This document shows positions 24,185 through 36,680 of a DNA stretch of 62,759 nucleotides, in pieces; within the stretch, counting starts at the first letter, position 1, and each line of letters opens with the position of its first letter. Made by a program: the position numbers and the translations under genes. Where the stretch lies: contig UZAN01040205.1 in the NCBI GenBank assembly GCA_900618425.1, positions 5,950-68,708 of the forward strand. Reading direction: 5' to 3'. This stretch comes from Echinostoma caproni (Eukaryota; Platyhelminthes; Trematoda; Plagiorchiida; Echinostomatidae). The notes below the pieces were generated by a model that was not told the DNA's origin, ran no database searches, and saw nothing but the letters and a program-made list of their open reading frames with translations.

Positions 24185-26279
24185 CACTAAAATGAACTCC
24201 TCCATCAATTTATTTAGCATTTATTATTAATTTATTTTTCCATAGTGTATTAAGAACAATTGATATTTGTCCACTTCCGATAATTGAACAAAAAATAATA
24301 AGGTTATTTCTCCCATGTCTCAGAAAGGCACTAATATGAATAAGCCTTATCAATTCCTATCACTGGCCCCCGATATTTGTCTCATCAATTAACAGCAAGA
24401 GTACGTGGCAAGTTCGACTTCCTTGTTTTTATAGCCCTAACTGGTTGATACCAGTACCAGTGGGACTAAAATAATTACTTGAAATGCCATGCGCAACAGG
24501 AAAGACATTGCTTTGCGAATGAGTGAATGTTATTGATGTGTTATTCTTAGTTCAGGTTTAGAGAAACTCACCGAGGGTGTTTACCATCTCTTTTCAAATT
24601 ATCACCTAATGTAGTAATATTCGTTTGTTTACAAAGCACGTTTCGTCATGCACAGAGCAATTGAATTGAAAGACTAGGAAGCATTATACCGGTGTGTTCA
24701 CCTGGTTGGGTCCCGGTCGCTGTGCGAATTTATCAGCTCACCGGAGATTTCAATAGCAGAATACAACCATAATACCCACTTCTCTACCGGACATTTGATG
24801 AAAAGGATTTACATTTTGTCTTTACAAGATGTGATATAGACTACCTTTGCAAGCTTCCTATAGATTTCACACCATGCTCATCTGAGTGCTGGTCTCCTGA
24901 TTTATGTATCGGTTGGAAATATTCCAAACCTGAAAACTCGGAACACAGTTGCAGTGGGGGATGTTTTGACTGCATCATTTGGTTTGTGTATAGCATTTCA
25001 GTATTTGAATTCTAATTCGAAAACCGATTCGTTTCTGCAATGAAAAATAGATGCATCACACAAAACGATACACATCACACATGCGGTCGTAGATTGATTC
25101 ATCTCCTCCATATGTAAGCACCTTAATTGGCTAACATTCTTTGAGCCCGGACACTAGATAAACTGGACAAACTAAATGTTTCTCGCTTTATAACTCAAGA
25201 CAGTTGGGAAGAAGGCACCCTACAATGCGGTGTCAGCATAAAGCAATATAGCATAATTTAGATTACTATTGATTATTCATGTTTTTTCCTCATGCAGTAT
25301 CGCTATTTCAGTAGTGTGATAAACGAGTGAATCGTTAAAAAACTAAGTAACCCTATGTTTATCCACTAATTGAGCCCTCCGAAGATCTAAGCGGGCGTGA
25401 AGAACAGTACAAATATTCTCACCGATTTGAAGAATCCTTTTTGCTTCATTATGTTCGAGGGTGAAAAACTGCAACTTCTTCTGCCGAATTCATTTTTACA
25501 ACCATCTGTTCAAAAAGGAATTCGTAGTTATGTCCGATATGCATGAGAAGCAATATTGATTTGAAATCGATTATAGTCGGTTATGTCACCGACATAGGAT
25601 CTTTACCCTTCAGAATGTAATGCAGTCTTGATTTTATAAATCTTCGAGCGCTATCTATTCGGATGAGTTTAGGGAAAAAGTGATTGACAGTTGAAAAACA
25701 AGGGGCGAGTGAAGATCAATTGAGAAATTGAAGTAAGTAATGTTGTTAAACTGTATAACGCGCAGAGTTTGGATCCTTAGTATTTTAACCGAAAAATTTT
25801 TAAAGCAACTTTAACGATGAAATCTCTTCTACAATTCCAGTGGAACGGTCGTGAAGTAGCGGTTTCATCGTGTGTAATGTCATTACTATTGCAATTATGT
25901 TCACCTTGCTATGGATCAAACATCCATCTGAGCAAGCAGAACAAAAGCATCGATCAGGTTTAACCCCCCAAAACAGATGATAAGATGATAAATGATTCGT
26001 AATATTTGGACTGATGAGTAACATTATCACCATTACACACACAACAATAACACCATTATAGGATTTGAGCTTTATTTCTCAAATTACAAGCATTGTGCCT
26101 GGGGTTGAGGCTAGAAAACTGTCTACCATGCACTACCCAAAACCCAATATAATGATCTAAATGTATGTCATATCCTTACTTTGAGATCCATTCGGGTCGA
26201 TTTCTGCGTGATCAATTACCCTTGTCGGATTCGTCAATTGTACACCTCTTTCCGCTAAGTCCAAACACACATACAATCA
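24185..26279. other. Non-coding DNA, no gene recognised
   Basis: No feature could be supported on either strand. Confidence 0.4.
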
Positions 26280-26309
26280 ACTTTCTGAAAGGTGACTGCA
26301 ATCGGTCAT

Positions 26310-26689
26310 NNNNNNNNNNNNNNNNNNNNNNNNNNNNNNNNNNNNNNNNNNNNNNNNNNNNNNNNNNNNNNNNNNNNNNNNNNNNNNNNNNNNNNNNNNN
26401 NNNNNNNNNNNNNNNNNNNNNNNNNNNNNNNNNNNNNNNNNNNNNNNNNNNNNNNNNNNNNNNNNNNNNNNNNNNNNNNNNNNNNNNNNNNNNNNNNNNN
26501 NNNNNNNNNNNNNNNNNNNNNNNNNNNNNNNNNNNNNNNNNNNNNNNNNNNNNNNNNNNNNNNNNNNNNNNNNNNNNNNNNNNNNNNNNNNNNNNNNNNN
26601 NNNNNNNNNNNNNNNNNNNNNNNNNNNNNNNNNNNNNNNNNNNNNNNNNNNNNNNNNNNNNNNNNNNNNNNNNNNNNNNNNNNNNNNNN
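26310..26689. other. Assembly gap of 380 N
   Basis: A run of N fills 26310-26689. The 30 bases just before it (26280-26309) are identical to the 30 bases just after it (26690-26719). Reading frames that appear to cross it are artefacts. Confidence 0.98.
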
Positions 26690-26924
26690 ACTTTCTGAAA
26701 GGTGACTGCAATCGGTCATGCGTTGTCTGGGGTAAACTCACGTTCTTCCAATGAAAACTAATGTTCACTTGGAACAAAATAACACCCTATACAAGTCGAT
26801 CAATCAGCAGCCGATAGTCAATTTTTGTTGTTCACAAAACGGGTTGCCTGGATTTCAGCGCAAAACAAAAAACATTGTATCAGTGAAATGACAGTTTTGT
26901 TGTTTTGTCCGTGCGCTTTTACAG

Positions 26925-27063
26925 ACCAAATGATCAGGCCGAATGTGGTGCTGTGTTTGACATTTCCTCTGTCAACAAGTTGATTGATGCCCGGTCGGAA
27001 ATCATCCCATGTTCATGCTTACGATTGCACGCTCATTTAGAAACAATAGTTAGGAGTGGGTGG
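26925..27063 (+). CDS. Candidate internal exon, unrecognised
   Basis: A strong acceptor (gtgcgcttttacag) precedes 26925, and a plausible donor (TGG then gtatgg) follows 27063. Between them the frame stays open and reads protein-like, with PNDQAECGAVFDISSVNK and IIPCSCLRLHAHLETI. The exon would start on the third base of a codon. No domain is recognised, and no linked exon was found because the assembly gap lies 205 bases upstream. The evidence is splice-site shape and composition only. Confidence 0.2.
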
Positions 27064-27694
27064 GTATGGACTAGAATTACCGTTTCCGGTGACATGCGCG
27101 CAGAGAACGGTGTTTTGCTGTGTGATAGAAAATGATCGATGCAAATGTAAACTTACTGGCCTACCTGATTTCCAGCATGCTCAATCTTAGACTGAAAATA
27201 TTTGTAATCTTTACACAGAACTTGGTAAATTACTTGTCATACACTTAATTCAAAATGGAAATGGCTATGTATTTATCCGTGAGTGGTGAAAAATGAGGTA
27301 TTTCACGACTGTATGAACTCGCAATGAAAGAACACAAATAGTACAGTGTGAAAAAACGGGAGTCAATTTTTTAAAAGTGGCAATTTCAGAACGTCAGCAT
27401 CTGTAAACGTAACCTGAAATGGTCGGCTGCAGACGATATCAAAGCCAGTACAAAGTAGGGTTTGCTTTTGCTTCTTTTGATACGTCTTATTCAAAGCTCT
27501 TATAACTCAGTGGAATATTTGTTATCCTCTTTCAGCTCTTTTGAAGCTTTGGGTGAATCGTTGCTCCAAGTTCCAGGACTTAGGCTGTCAGCTCCCCAAT
27601 CCGAAACGTAGTCCCTTGAGATTATGGGGTTTATCACTTCTATCGTTCGTCACACAAATGTGTGTAATAAAAGAGTTTGGATTAAGAAAATTTC

Positions 27695-27775
27695 AGTAGT
27701 CTCGGTGGGATTAGAGTCCACACACATGGCAGACTGCGTTCTTCCACAGCTCACGCTCTACTGAACTTAACACAG
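27695..27775 (-). repeat. tRNA-like unit, probable SINE head
   Basis: On the minus strand, a block like an A box (gttcagtagagcgtgagc, plus-strand about 27749-27766) is followed about 30 bases on by a B-box-like ggactctaatccc (plus-strand 27708-27720). The spacing suits a tRNA-type Pol III promoter. A cloverleaf cannot be completed, so it is more likely a tRNA-derived SINE head or tRNA pseudogene than a working tRNA. No second copy was found here. Confidence 0.4.
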
Positions 27776-28381
27776 TTCAAACATAAAAACTAAATCTGAC
27801 AAACAAAATAATTGAATGATATAAAAATATTTTGATAAATGCCGCCACCCTAAGTGCCATCTGTTAGCATAGATTGGTAACCGCACACTTGCGGTTATAT
27901 TTGGCTATACGAATGGTAGATGTCTCATAACCTTGCTCTCACCAAAACCACCTCGAGTTTCGAACATGATTCTCCTACCCAGTGCGGGTCGCCAAATGAA
28001 TACGAACCACGGATGAGAAAAGAAAACAAACTTATTCGTAACAATTTGGGTGTACAAATCTCCCTATTCGTATGAATTTCTTGATTTTTCTGTGTTGTAA
28101 AACTCCAGTTCAAAGGGCTTATCTTTCGACAACTGTGAATTAATGATCACCACATTTGTTTTTCATTTTGCCGGACGTTCTCGCATTTCGGCTAGACTTT
28201 TAGTACATTTCGATCCCCGAGTAACCATGAGGTGCTTTGAGGAAGTCCCACGAGGTGACAGACAGGTGTCAAGTTGGGAAATTTGTTTCAACTTCCTGCT
28301 AACTGAGCAGAGTATTTGTAGTAAATGAAAAAATAGATATAGTGTTTCAGCCCAATTGAGAGTGAGTTCAAATGACTGCAG

Positions 28382-28412
28382 TATATATATATAGATATAT
28401 ATATATATATAT
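28382..28412. repeat. (TA)n microsatellite, interrupted
   Basis: An alternating TA run with one GA interruption is read directly. It creates the Tyr/Ile repeat inside the longest minus-strand frame nearby, which is therefore not evidence of a gene. Confidence 0.95.
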
Positions 28413-29183
28413 GCCTCCATGATCAGTAAGAATTCAAATATTAATGTAGATGAACTCTTTTCCAAATTTAAAGCGCTTCTGTACATGGTTCTACGCGAAA
28501 TGCTGACCAATAAGAACCGTTTATTATAGTTCGAATGCCTCATATTAGATCTTTGTCCGATCTAGACTGGAAAAGTTAGCGCAGCTCATCCCTGGATGCA
28601 ATTACACATTAGTGACAAGAACATCTCGTTCACGAAATAATAGCATCATCTATCAAAATAGAAATCAATCGATCTTTCGTTCTAACACATGGTATGTTTT
28701 CTCCACAGCGTGACCTTGAGAGAAACGAGATGGACATCACGGAGTTACATACGCGGATTCAAAAAAGCCATGTGGGGTGGACAATAAATAACTCAAACGT
28801 CAATAACCTGAAAAGAACATTGTGATGCACAGTTTTTGCGGTTATACACAGTTAGATACATTCCTCAAAATTCCCTGGTTGATAACATAATGCGAAGTAA
28901 TGATATAGTTTGTAATGTAGTATTATTATGGAACTTCTCATACAAATGCATTTTTCGTCAACTATTTATTGTATGTTAAAATGCATATATTCTACTCAGA
29001 ATTGTTAAATTGCATTTGTTTGTCATTCTATACAAGAGCCGGATGAAACCATTTAACTTATGTGACCCATATTTCTAATTTGTGTTGTTTTTCTTTTCAA
29101 TATAACCCAACTTTTGGTTATATTATCTTGTCAGGGTTCCTCCCGCCTGATAAACATCTTGACATAAATTGTGATGCCTGTAG

Positions 29184-29425
29184 ACAATCACCACAAACGA
29201 TCTTGTCCGTTACTGTGTTCCTGTTACAATGTGTAATGATGGTTTATGGGGACCATATTGGGAAATATCTTGTGTCGATTGCACTGCATTTTACGTCTCT
29301 TGGTGTGGTTCGCACGACTCAAAATGCACAATTCCCGCACTGGCCTTTAAATTTTACCATGACTTTATGAGGCGGCAGCTGATATTCTCGATTTTGCACT
29401 TTCTGATCAAGTTATTCATGCTCAA
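29184..29425 (+). CDS. Candidate Cys-rich exon
   Basis: Following an AG at 29182-29183, the frame is open and reads TITTNDLVRYCVPVTMCNDG, then WGPYW, then CVDCTAFYVSWCGSHDSKC. The cysteine spacing C-x2-C-x7-C-x6-C with a Trp before the third Cys resembles PSI (plexin/semaphorin/integrin) modules, where similar CxxC...WC...C patterns occur. The frame ends with a hydrophobic stretch (LIFSILHFLIKLFMLK) that could be a membrane segment or read-through. A weak donor-like AAG/GT is near 29425. Family assignment is a guess from Cys spacing. Confidence 0.2.
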
Positions 29426-29721
29426 GGTTCAAAGCCGTTTTACAGTTCGTCCATTAAGAAATCTCTTTGAGATTTCACGTCTTACTTCCGGATTTCCCCT
29501 TTCGCTCATTTCGTGCGAATTCGCTATAAACGATTGAGAAACAAGAGCCAAAGTTACCATAATAAGCATTGTGCTATCTGATGGGTTGCACTGGGGCAAC
29601 AACAAAAGAGGGATTCCATTTCTTTTTTCAACTCGCATTCGCTCACTCTTGGAAAAAACGAGTATGTCCAGAATCTGGTACATCAGTAACAATAGAAAAA
29701 TGCTGGAGTCAGTTTCCACAG

Positions 29722-29820
29722 GAAAGTTGGTTACACCCAGACATTGAGGACGATGTCGTTGGAGTCTACGTTTCCCCAATTCTGAAGAGTAATTGGATCG
29801 TTAAATTCCGCAGCAGAGTT
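29722..29820 (+). CDS. Candidate short exon, unrecognised
   Basis: An acceptor-like tttccacag precedes 29722 in phase 0. The frame reads ESWLHPDIEDDVVGVYVSP and then WIVKFRSRV, a protein-like acidic-then-beta pattern, and closes at TGA at 29839-29841 unless it is spliced near the GT at about 29821. It lies 300 bases downstream of the Cys-rich candidate on the same strand. No family is recognised. Confidence 0.17.
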
Positions 29821-30149
29821 GGTGGACGTTATTCCCTATGACACTTCCTTTCTAAATACCCCAAATTTAACTAAACTTTATAAATTTCCGTACATTAAAT
29901 ATATCGTATTTTGATGACATTTCCGTGGTTAGTCACAATTGATTTTTTGATATTATTCAAGCTCCGGTAACTGTTACCGTTTTCTTCACCTTCACTGCAA
30001 AGCAAACCACTACCGGTCTTTTGTAATCTAAGGAAGATAAAGTGTACCCCGAGAACGTGGCAAGATTCTTCTGTCAACAATTCCGTGTTTTCTAAAAATC
30101 AATTCTGTTCGTCTAGCAGAAAATCTGGATACCTAACTTTCTGCCTTGG

Positions 30150-31420
30150 CCAACATTTTCCTGTTGAAAGCATTTGTATTCGAGCCCATTGGATTTTGCT
30201 CACCACGCCTTAAGTGAGTCCGTCATGCAAAAAAGCGGTTTACATGGCTCGTAGGCTTAAGCGTAAGAGAATCATCTGTTTTGGCTCGAGCTAAAGTTAG
30301 ACGCCTAAACAGAATGCGCCCTGAGACCATTTTTGAGTAATAAATGCTAAAGGGATTTGTGGCTTACCTTGCAGAAGCTCTGTGACTCACGCATCAGCTC
30401 TTGCCTGACGTTCACGCGATAAATGATCATATCGCTACAGTGCCTGCGTCAAGCTCCCTCCTATCACTTTTTCCTACAAAACGAGGCAACCAACCCTGTA
30501 TCTGAGGAGCAGATTCTCCAAGTTTTGAGGAGACCAAAAATCAACTGTTCTAATGACCCGGACTTATCACCCAGCTATGTTTAAGGATGTACGCCAATCA
30601 GCTTGCTAATCCTACTGATGCAGCACTTGTTTGTCATCCCGATAGACCCCTTATTGTTGGAGGTCAACCCGGATGAGCCCTGTCCAAAATGAAGAATCTT
30701 CAAAGTACCGTAACTGCTTTCGCATCTTTGTTTTTTTTTAATTTTTGAAAATGTTCAACCACACCATTTTTTACCCCACTGTAAATGCTATGATGCCTTA
30801 TAGTTTGACTTCAAAGTCCGTCAATGTAAACTTGATGGTGTCGCTCAAATTGTTCGTTCTCTTCTATCAGTATTAATCAAAGATACAGATACGGCTCGTT
30901 TGAATCCTCTTGATCATGCCAATGTTGTTGGGTCTCTCGACTGCAGAGTAATTATTCAAAGTCCTTCGGAGTGTGATCTGACATCTAAAACTTTGAATGC
31001 TTTGACTGCCAACTCCTACCTTAAGGTTTAGTTTGCTTCATTTACTGGTACAGACTAGTCTCCCACAAACAGTGATTCTAGTGTTTTTCATGGTACAGTT
31101 TTCTCCCTTTTCTTTCCTCTGTGAATATACGAATTTCTCTGTTCTCAGTAACTTTATTGCTTGCAAGTTCACTCATGCTCCAAATTTTCTTGCATTGGAA
31201 GGTAATATCGTAGACCTTGTAATCAATAGATAAAGTACCCCATTATATTATTTTGGGAAATTTCTCGGCATCACTCTCATCCTAACGTTTCTTGGTCTGC
31301 TTGTCTTATTGTCGCTTTTACAAAACTTCAAAGACTGTCCTTTTATGCATAGAGGGACAAGAAACTGGACGTTCCGCATAAAATTACTTTTGAACTCGTG
31401 ATTGCTTGAAAACTATCAAA
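30150..31420 (+). mobile_element. Decayed non-LTR retrotransposon (LINE), RT region
   Basis: Pieces of a non-LTR reverse transcriptase appear in order across several frames. NPVSEEQILQVLRRPKINCS followed by NDPD (30492-30563) resembles the start of LINE RT domains (EEVLxxLxxLxxxKSxGPD). LLSVLIKDTDTARLNPLDHA continues into NVVGSLDC (30912-30932 for DHANVVG), where the catalytic YADD should be. LTSKTLNALTANSYLKV follows, and later FLGITL with, after a frameshift, HPNVSWSACLIVAFTKLQRL (about 31261-31345), matching the YLGvxL...W thumb segment. Stops and frameshifts break it throughout. CR1/jockey-like affinity is a tentative reading. A family A SINE in the opposite orientation follows at 31463. 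Confidence 0.6.
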
Positions 31421-31462
31421 GTAGTTTTACTTCTCCTCGATATTTCCTTCTTTTTTCTTTTC

Positions 31463-31641
31463 ATTTTTACTTCCTTTGTATTGAATATGCAACGATACAA
31501 TATTCAGGAAGGGGGAAGCAGCCAATCAAAGGGCTGCCATTCAACACACAAATGGGGCAAGCCAGGCGGTGGTGGTGAGATTCGAACACTCGTCCTCCCG
31601 GGTGATAATTGGTAATATTTCCACCGGGCCAACCCCGCCAT
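31463..31641 (-). mobile_element. tRNA-derived SINE, family A (minus strand)
   Basis: On the minus strand, a head starting ggcggggttggcccggtgg has a clear B box, gtgttcgaatctcacc (plus-strand about 31575-31590). The body has ggcagccctttgattggctg and ccccttcctgaa, and the 3' end reads ggaagtaaaaa. It aligns with the copies at 5603-5775 and 48316-48502. It sits about 40 bases beyond the recognisable end of the LINE remnant, on the opposite strand. Confidence 0.75.
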
Positions 31642-34600
31642 TCGTTTACCAGAAAATAATTTCACCCTCTTCTCCAGATGTCTTGAATATTAGCCCCGAT
31701 ACATAGCAATCGATACAGTTATTTTGGTTGACATTTTTCGGTTCTTAGCATTTGGATGCTTTTGTAACGTCTATTGGCAAGATAAAATGTGATCGGTGTC
31801 ACTGACTGCACAAATATAAATCCTTTTCAACACTTACTGTCTCATGCAGAAACAGTGTAATTCCACACAGAGCTTGTTTCTTGGATATTTGTCAGAACAC
31901 TCCTACCAAATTTTACTGCATTATAATTCTCTTTTATTTCTTCCCACTACCACTACTTCCTGTTATTTGTTACTCGCAATTCTTACTTAACCAGTGTAGC
32001 AGTTCGTGAGTCGCTGATAATTCACCCTTAGGGTGCAACAAGCGTTTCTTAACCGGACTGGACTTCATCGCTGGTTATCATAGGCTCTTTCAATCCAAAA
32101 AACTGGCATTATTGATCTACGAACCAGAGACAGTGGATCACTCCGCAGTGACAGTTTTAGGAAACCTATTGTGTGCTACCACTAGAATTACACCCATTTC
32201 GATTTGGAGTGAAAATGTTTGTAACAAAATCTGAACTTTAAAAGTGTAGGATGACAACTTTTCTCCCTGCTTCAGCGGTTCATTATTGATCCACTCTTCA
32301 TAAGCATTAATACCAACAAACGTTGACAGTTGTGAACTTCTGAGTGAAGGAGAAGACTACACGTAAATCACTGAGTGGTAGGAACTCAGTTCTTACCGTC
32401 AGATGAATTTTGATAGATGTCAGATCAATCTCTCTTTCTGTTCCGGTTATCGTGAAGTAAAACTATCTCGCCCCACGATAATCATTCATATCGAATAACA
32501 CTCGATCAAAACTAACGGTTTATTTCTGGGATAAACGTCACTCAAAATCATGTAAATGGCATTACTGAAGTATGCCGAAATTTCCAGGGGCATGAATATA
32601 CTGTTTCCTTTCTAGTTCGAAAATTCCGGTTAACGAGAGTGCAATTGGTGTTCAAATCCGCCGTTCCAATCAGTATGGAAACGCCCACTTCATTCCCGTC
32701 ATGAATCGCCTACTTTGAATATAATCACGAAACAGGTGGGCATCGCAACTGACTTTTCACCAATCAACTATTAAATCCAAATGACTATCCAGGCCAAAGT
32801 TGAGTGACTCGCAACCACAGAAGCCATGTCCGTGTTCTAGAGGTNCAACAATAGCGAATAAGTATACGGTACTGGAAATATTAAGCGTTACAATTACATA
32901 AACAACACACCTCAAGTCGTGGCGTTCCCAGGAAGTATGACTGAACCGGCGAATTAAACAATACCAATCGGGAACCAAGATGTAAACGAGAGGGTGCACC
33001 ACTCCGTCAAACGAACAAACGATAAGTGAAATAACGTCAAAGCGCACATGGAACAGGGCGACGCATGGGTGAGACAGAAGACCAATCCGAATAAGATTAG
33101 GCAACTCCAGACGATAGAAATAGGGCAGGGTGAGTCAGACCATATCAAGGTCAGGGAGGACGGTCACGAGAAAGAAAGGGAGGCGGGTAATCGAGCGTGG
33201 TGGGCGAATGAACAAATGGAGCGGACGAAAAGTGCTTGTCTGATGATCGATAATACTTACGGGCCAACACAATGACACTTGAGGGGGAGGTGACCAGACA
33301 GACTGTTTGGGTGGAACGTCAACAGCGAACAAAACAGTCCCAGTCCGTCATTGCTCGTACAACTATTGACCTGTGGTGTGTTCACATGTGTGTGCAAAAT
33401 CCTTTGAAGCACTAACGTATTTGTGCGTTTGTTTGTATTTATTGTTTTTATTTACCGGGATATGAATCCATTTTCCATAACAACGGTATCATTGGCAAAA
33501 CTATTTAAGCAAACAAATGTACTGATTGACGAAGAACTTTGATGAATGCAAGGTACCATTCCCCCATTTAAATTTTTTTAGAAAATGTTGCTTTCAGACT
33601 TTTGCTACCAGGTAGTTACCGCTTTCATTGAACCAATGTAAAGTGGTGGATGTATGCGTGGATGATCTTCATCATGGAATTTTACTGTTCACAATTGAAA
33701 CAACATCAACAAAAGAACATGTCACTTTCACAACAGGTGTGAAGCACCATCCCTTTTTCAGTAGCGCTTTCAAGACTCCAGGAGTACTTCAAGTAATAAT
33801 GAAAATGTCACCGATTTTTGTGAATGGGGTTTTGATATACGGGATATTGATGTCGGTTAAACATCTCTCACCGTCACGTACAAGCAAAAGTTAGTCCGCC
33901 TAACTATACACTGTGGAGCACTAGACTAGATATTCGCTTGTTTATTAGCTCATCGCTAGCGCATACCCGCCGAACGCATTCTGGAATCTGAGCTTTAAAC
34001 CACTTGCTAAAATGATCTATGAACCTGCTGTATCCACTAGCTCACATTGAGGTTGATCGGAATTTAATCCAGGGCTTATATTGAATAATGAGTTATGTTG
34101 GTCAAATTAACGAGTGACATTGCCTGGCCATGAAATCACTTAGTAAGCACTTCAAAACAATGATCAATAAAGACCATAACTGCTCTTCACAATTACGAAT
34201 TTCGTTCCCAGTCTCAACTAAATAAGGTCGGTTCATTTGATTCAACTCACTACTCTTCAGGCTAGAAAAATGCAAGCTGATCGCAAACCACCATAGAAGC
34301 TGCTATGCAGCTTTCTGTTGTTTGTAATACATTTGTTTGATCCACCGTGCTATGCAGCTAACGTTGGCTGCGAGTTACTCTCGGAAGTTCCATTTCTATC
34401 TCAATCAATTTGGTGTATTTTTCCTGTGTTTATTCGATTTATCAAATAGAAAATCCTGAATTAATAGTTCTTGTCAGTTGAATAATTATGAAAAGGTTGT
34501 GTGGCGTTACTGTCATCATTTATTGAACTGTTAAAAACTGCAACCAACTTACTATATTGCAGTCTGACCGTGTTTGGTCAAAAAATAGAAATTTACCAGA

Positions 34601-36584
34601 GTTATTCCTAAGAGTTAACCTCGAATTTCAACTACAATAAATCGTTCGGGAATCCGGATTATAACAGTGCAATATCACTGTATTTTTATATTACATCCCA
34701 ATTCATGGGTGCAGGAAATTCGTAAGACGGCATTCCGCTTTAGACATCCCTGTTCATTTTGTCTGAACCGAGGGAGAGAGAGAAATTTTCTTTTTCATTA
34801 TAATCGATCTCAGTCGGTCGATGCGAATTCTCAGCAAATGCTCAGGAGCGCATAGTTCACTTCTTCTCGACAAATCAATTCAATCAATTAATCCCTTTTT
34901 CTGAGAACGAAGTTAACCTAGCTGCTTGGTGATCGGAATAACAAAAGAAGAGGGTTATAATTTGAGGTAGAATAATCCAAACAAATATTATATTCTGTAC
35001 TGCTGGTTCCTAAACCTACTGAGTGTCCCCAAATAATCGCATAATTGGTTCTTAACATACGGTTAAACACACTGACGAGATTGTGAACGTTTAGCCCATC
35101 CTGGAGATGGACATTTTTGAATTGGATATTCTCAAATGCAAACTAAATTAGGCTGTCCTGAAAATGGTACCTTGTATTTTCACACAAGGGTTTGCACCAA
35201 AATTCAGGGACAAGCCAGAATTTAACTGAACATTATATTCAATCCTAGAATGCCACATGAAGAAGTAACTTTCCCCAATTCATACATCTCTTGTATATCC
35301 AACAATTTTCCCTTAAATTCGCTGAGACACTTATGTTTCAAATAATTCAATTGACATATTGCGGATAACTTTACCATCAGTCGATATAATCGACCCGAAT
35401 CTTAATCTGTGTTGAACTTTTCAGTCTGTGTTGATTAACATTTCGATTAACTATTTCCTGTCCATTATCGATCTACTGATTTGGCTATGTCGAGATTCCA
35501 ACTCACGATCTTTGTCGGCTGTAACACTGACCTGGACTAATGTAGCAACCCAGCCCATGTGTGTTCTTATCGGACGATTGTGAGAAATGTGACAGGTGTC
35601 ATTTGACGTTCGGCAGAGCACCATCCATACTTCACCTTCTAAAACAATCCTTAAATCAGCATTATTTAATCACACATTCAGGAAAAACCAGACTCAAATG
35701 GTAATCCAAATAGGAACAATACTCGAAATTCGGAGCTTCGAAAGTGTATACGCGACAATGGTGTGGNNGGCCTGTATTATTTTAGGAATCCAGATGAAGA
35801 GGATAAACGTTGTCTGACCTTAGGCGGCAAAACAAGAACCAACGGTTACTCAAGTGGTAAGGACTTTCCACGTGCATTCTACAGTCCTTAGCAATCTTGA
35901 TTTCATCACCAAGGTTGTTTACGATGACGTATTCAACAGCCGTTGTTAAGCTGTCTAAATTGAAGGATGAAATGATTATAGTGAGTGGGATAACGAATAA
36001 ACGTGTATTGATTGAAAAACAAGAATTTTATGTCCACCCACATGCGCATAAATCAAAAATACTGGTATCGAAGTGGAGCAACTGGCAGGCAGCAAAGAAT
36101 TCATAGATAAATGCACAAACGGAGATTATTTGGAAAAACATGAGAGAGAAACACAAGTATTTTGCATAAACATATCTAAAAACAAGTTTTGGAGAAAAGG
36201 TCTACCAGATGAGGAACAAACGAATAGAGTGAATGGTCAACCAAATCGGCGTTTTGTTCAGGGATTCGGATTTTACTGAGGCCACTGAGTGACCTTTTAG
36301 ACAGTAAAGGGCATTACGCGTTACATCCATGCTCCTCCATTACAATGATGAGAACATTTGGTAAACTTTGTGTGACAAACCCAAGGGGTATGCATTGATA
36401 TGTTCCCACGAATATGCCACTATAAACTTTTAACAGTCATTTCGATGTTTTGACATAGCAAAAGTATAACCCAAATCGACAAGCCTGTGCTGGATACCAC
36501 ATGTCGCTCATTTTAGCACCACCGTCCAGGACTATGACCAAATTGGAAACATCCCGTTTTGTGAATTTCGTCATCTCTGGAGCA
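31642..36584. other. Non-coding DNA, no gene recognised
   Basis: Short open frames occur, such as 33628-33894 and 32757-33104 (which crosses an N), but none has a recognisable domain. Ambiguous bases lie at 32845 and 35767-35768. Confidence 0.4.
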
Positions 36585-36680
36585 GGTGGAACGTCAACTG
36601 AGAACTTAAATAACGCACTGCATGTGTATTGACTTGATTGCAGCTCATCAGCAGTGTGAATCCACTGCTGTGCTATCGGA
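36585..36680 (-). mobile_element. Degraded hammerhead SINE, subfamily B (minus strand)
   Basis: On the minus strand the block tggattcacactgctgatga matches the 56.3 kb element exactly over the stem I strand and CTGATGA core (plus-strand 36645-36664). The partner CAGTG of stem I is present (plus-strand 36616-36620). Stem II, GAAA and the GTC triplet are not intact, so it should be inactive. The tail resembles the subfamily B tail only weakly. Confidence 0.55.

Noticed and set aside
26005..26045. CTGATGAG on the plus strand
   Set aside because: No GAAA box or pairing arms follow; chance occurrence of the heptamer.
26165..26777. Long frames of 137-177 codons on both strands
   Set aside because: They consist almost entirely of the N gap.
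28163..28543. 126-codon minus-strand frame
   Set aside because: It is driven by a TA microsatellite translating to Tyr-Ile repeats.
32630..32680. B-box-like gtgttcaaatccgcc as a tRNA-like unit
   Set aside because: No A box at suitable spacing and no paired arms.
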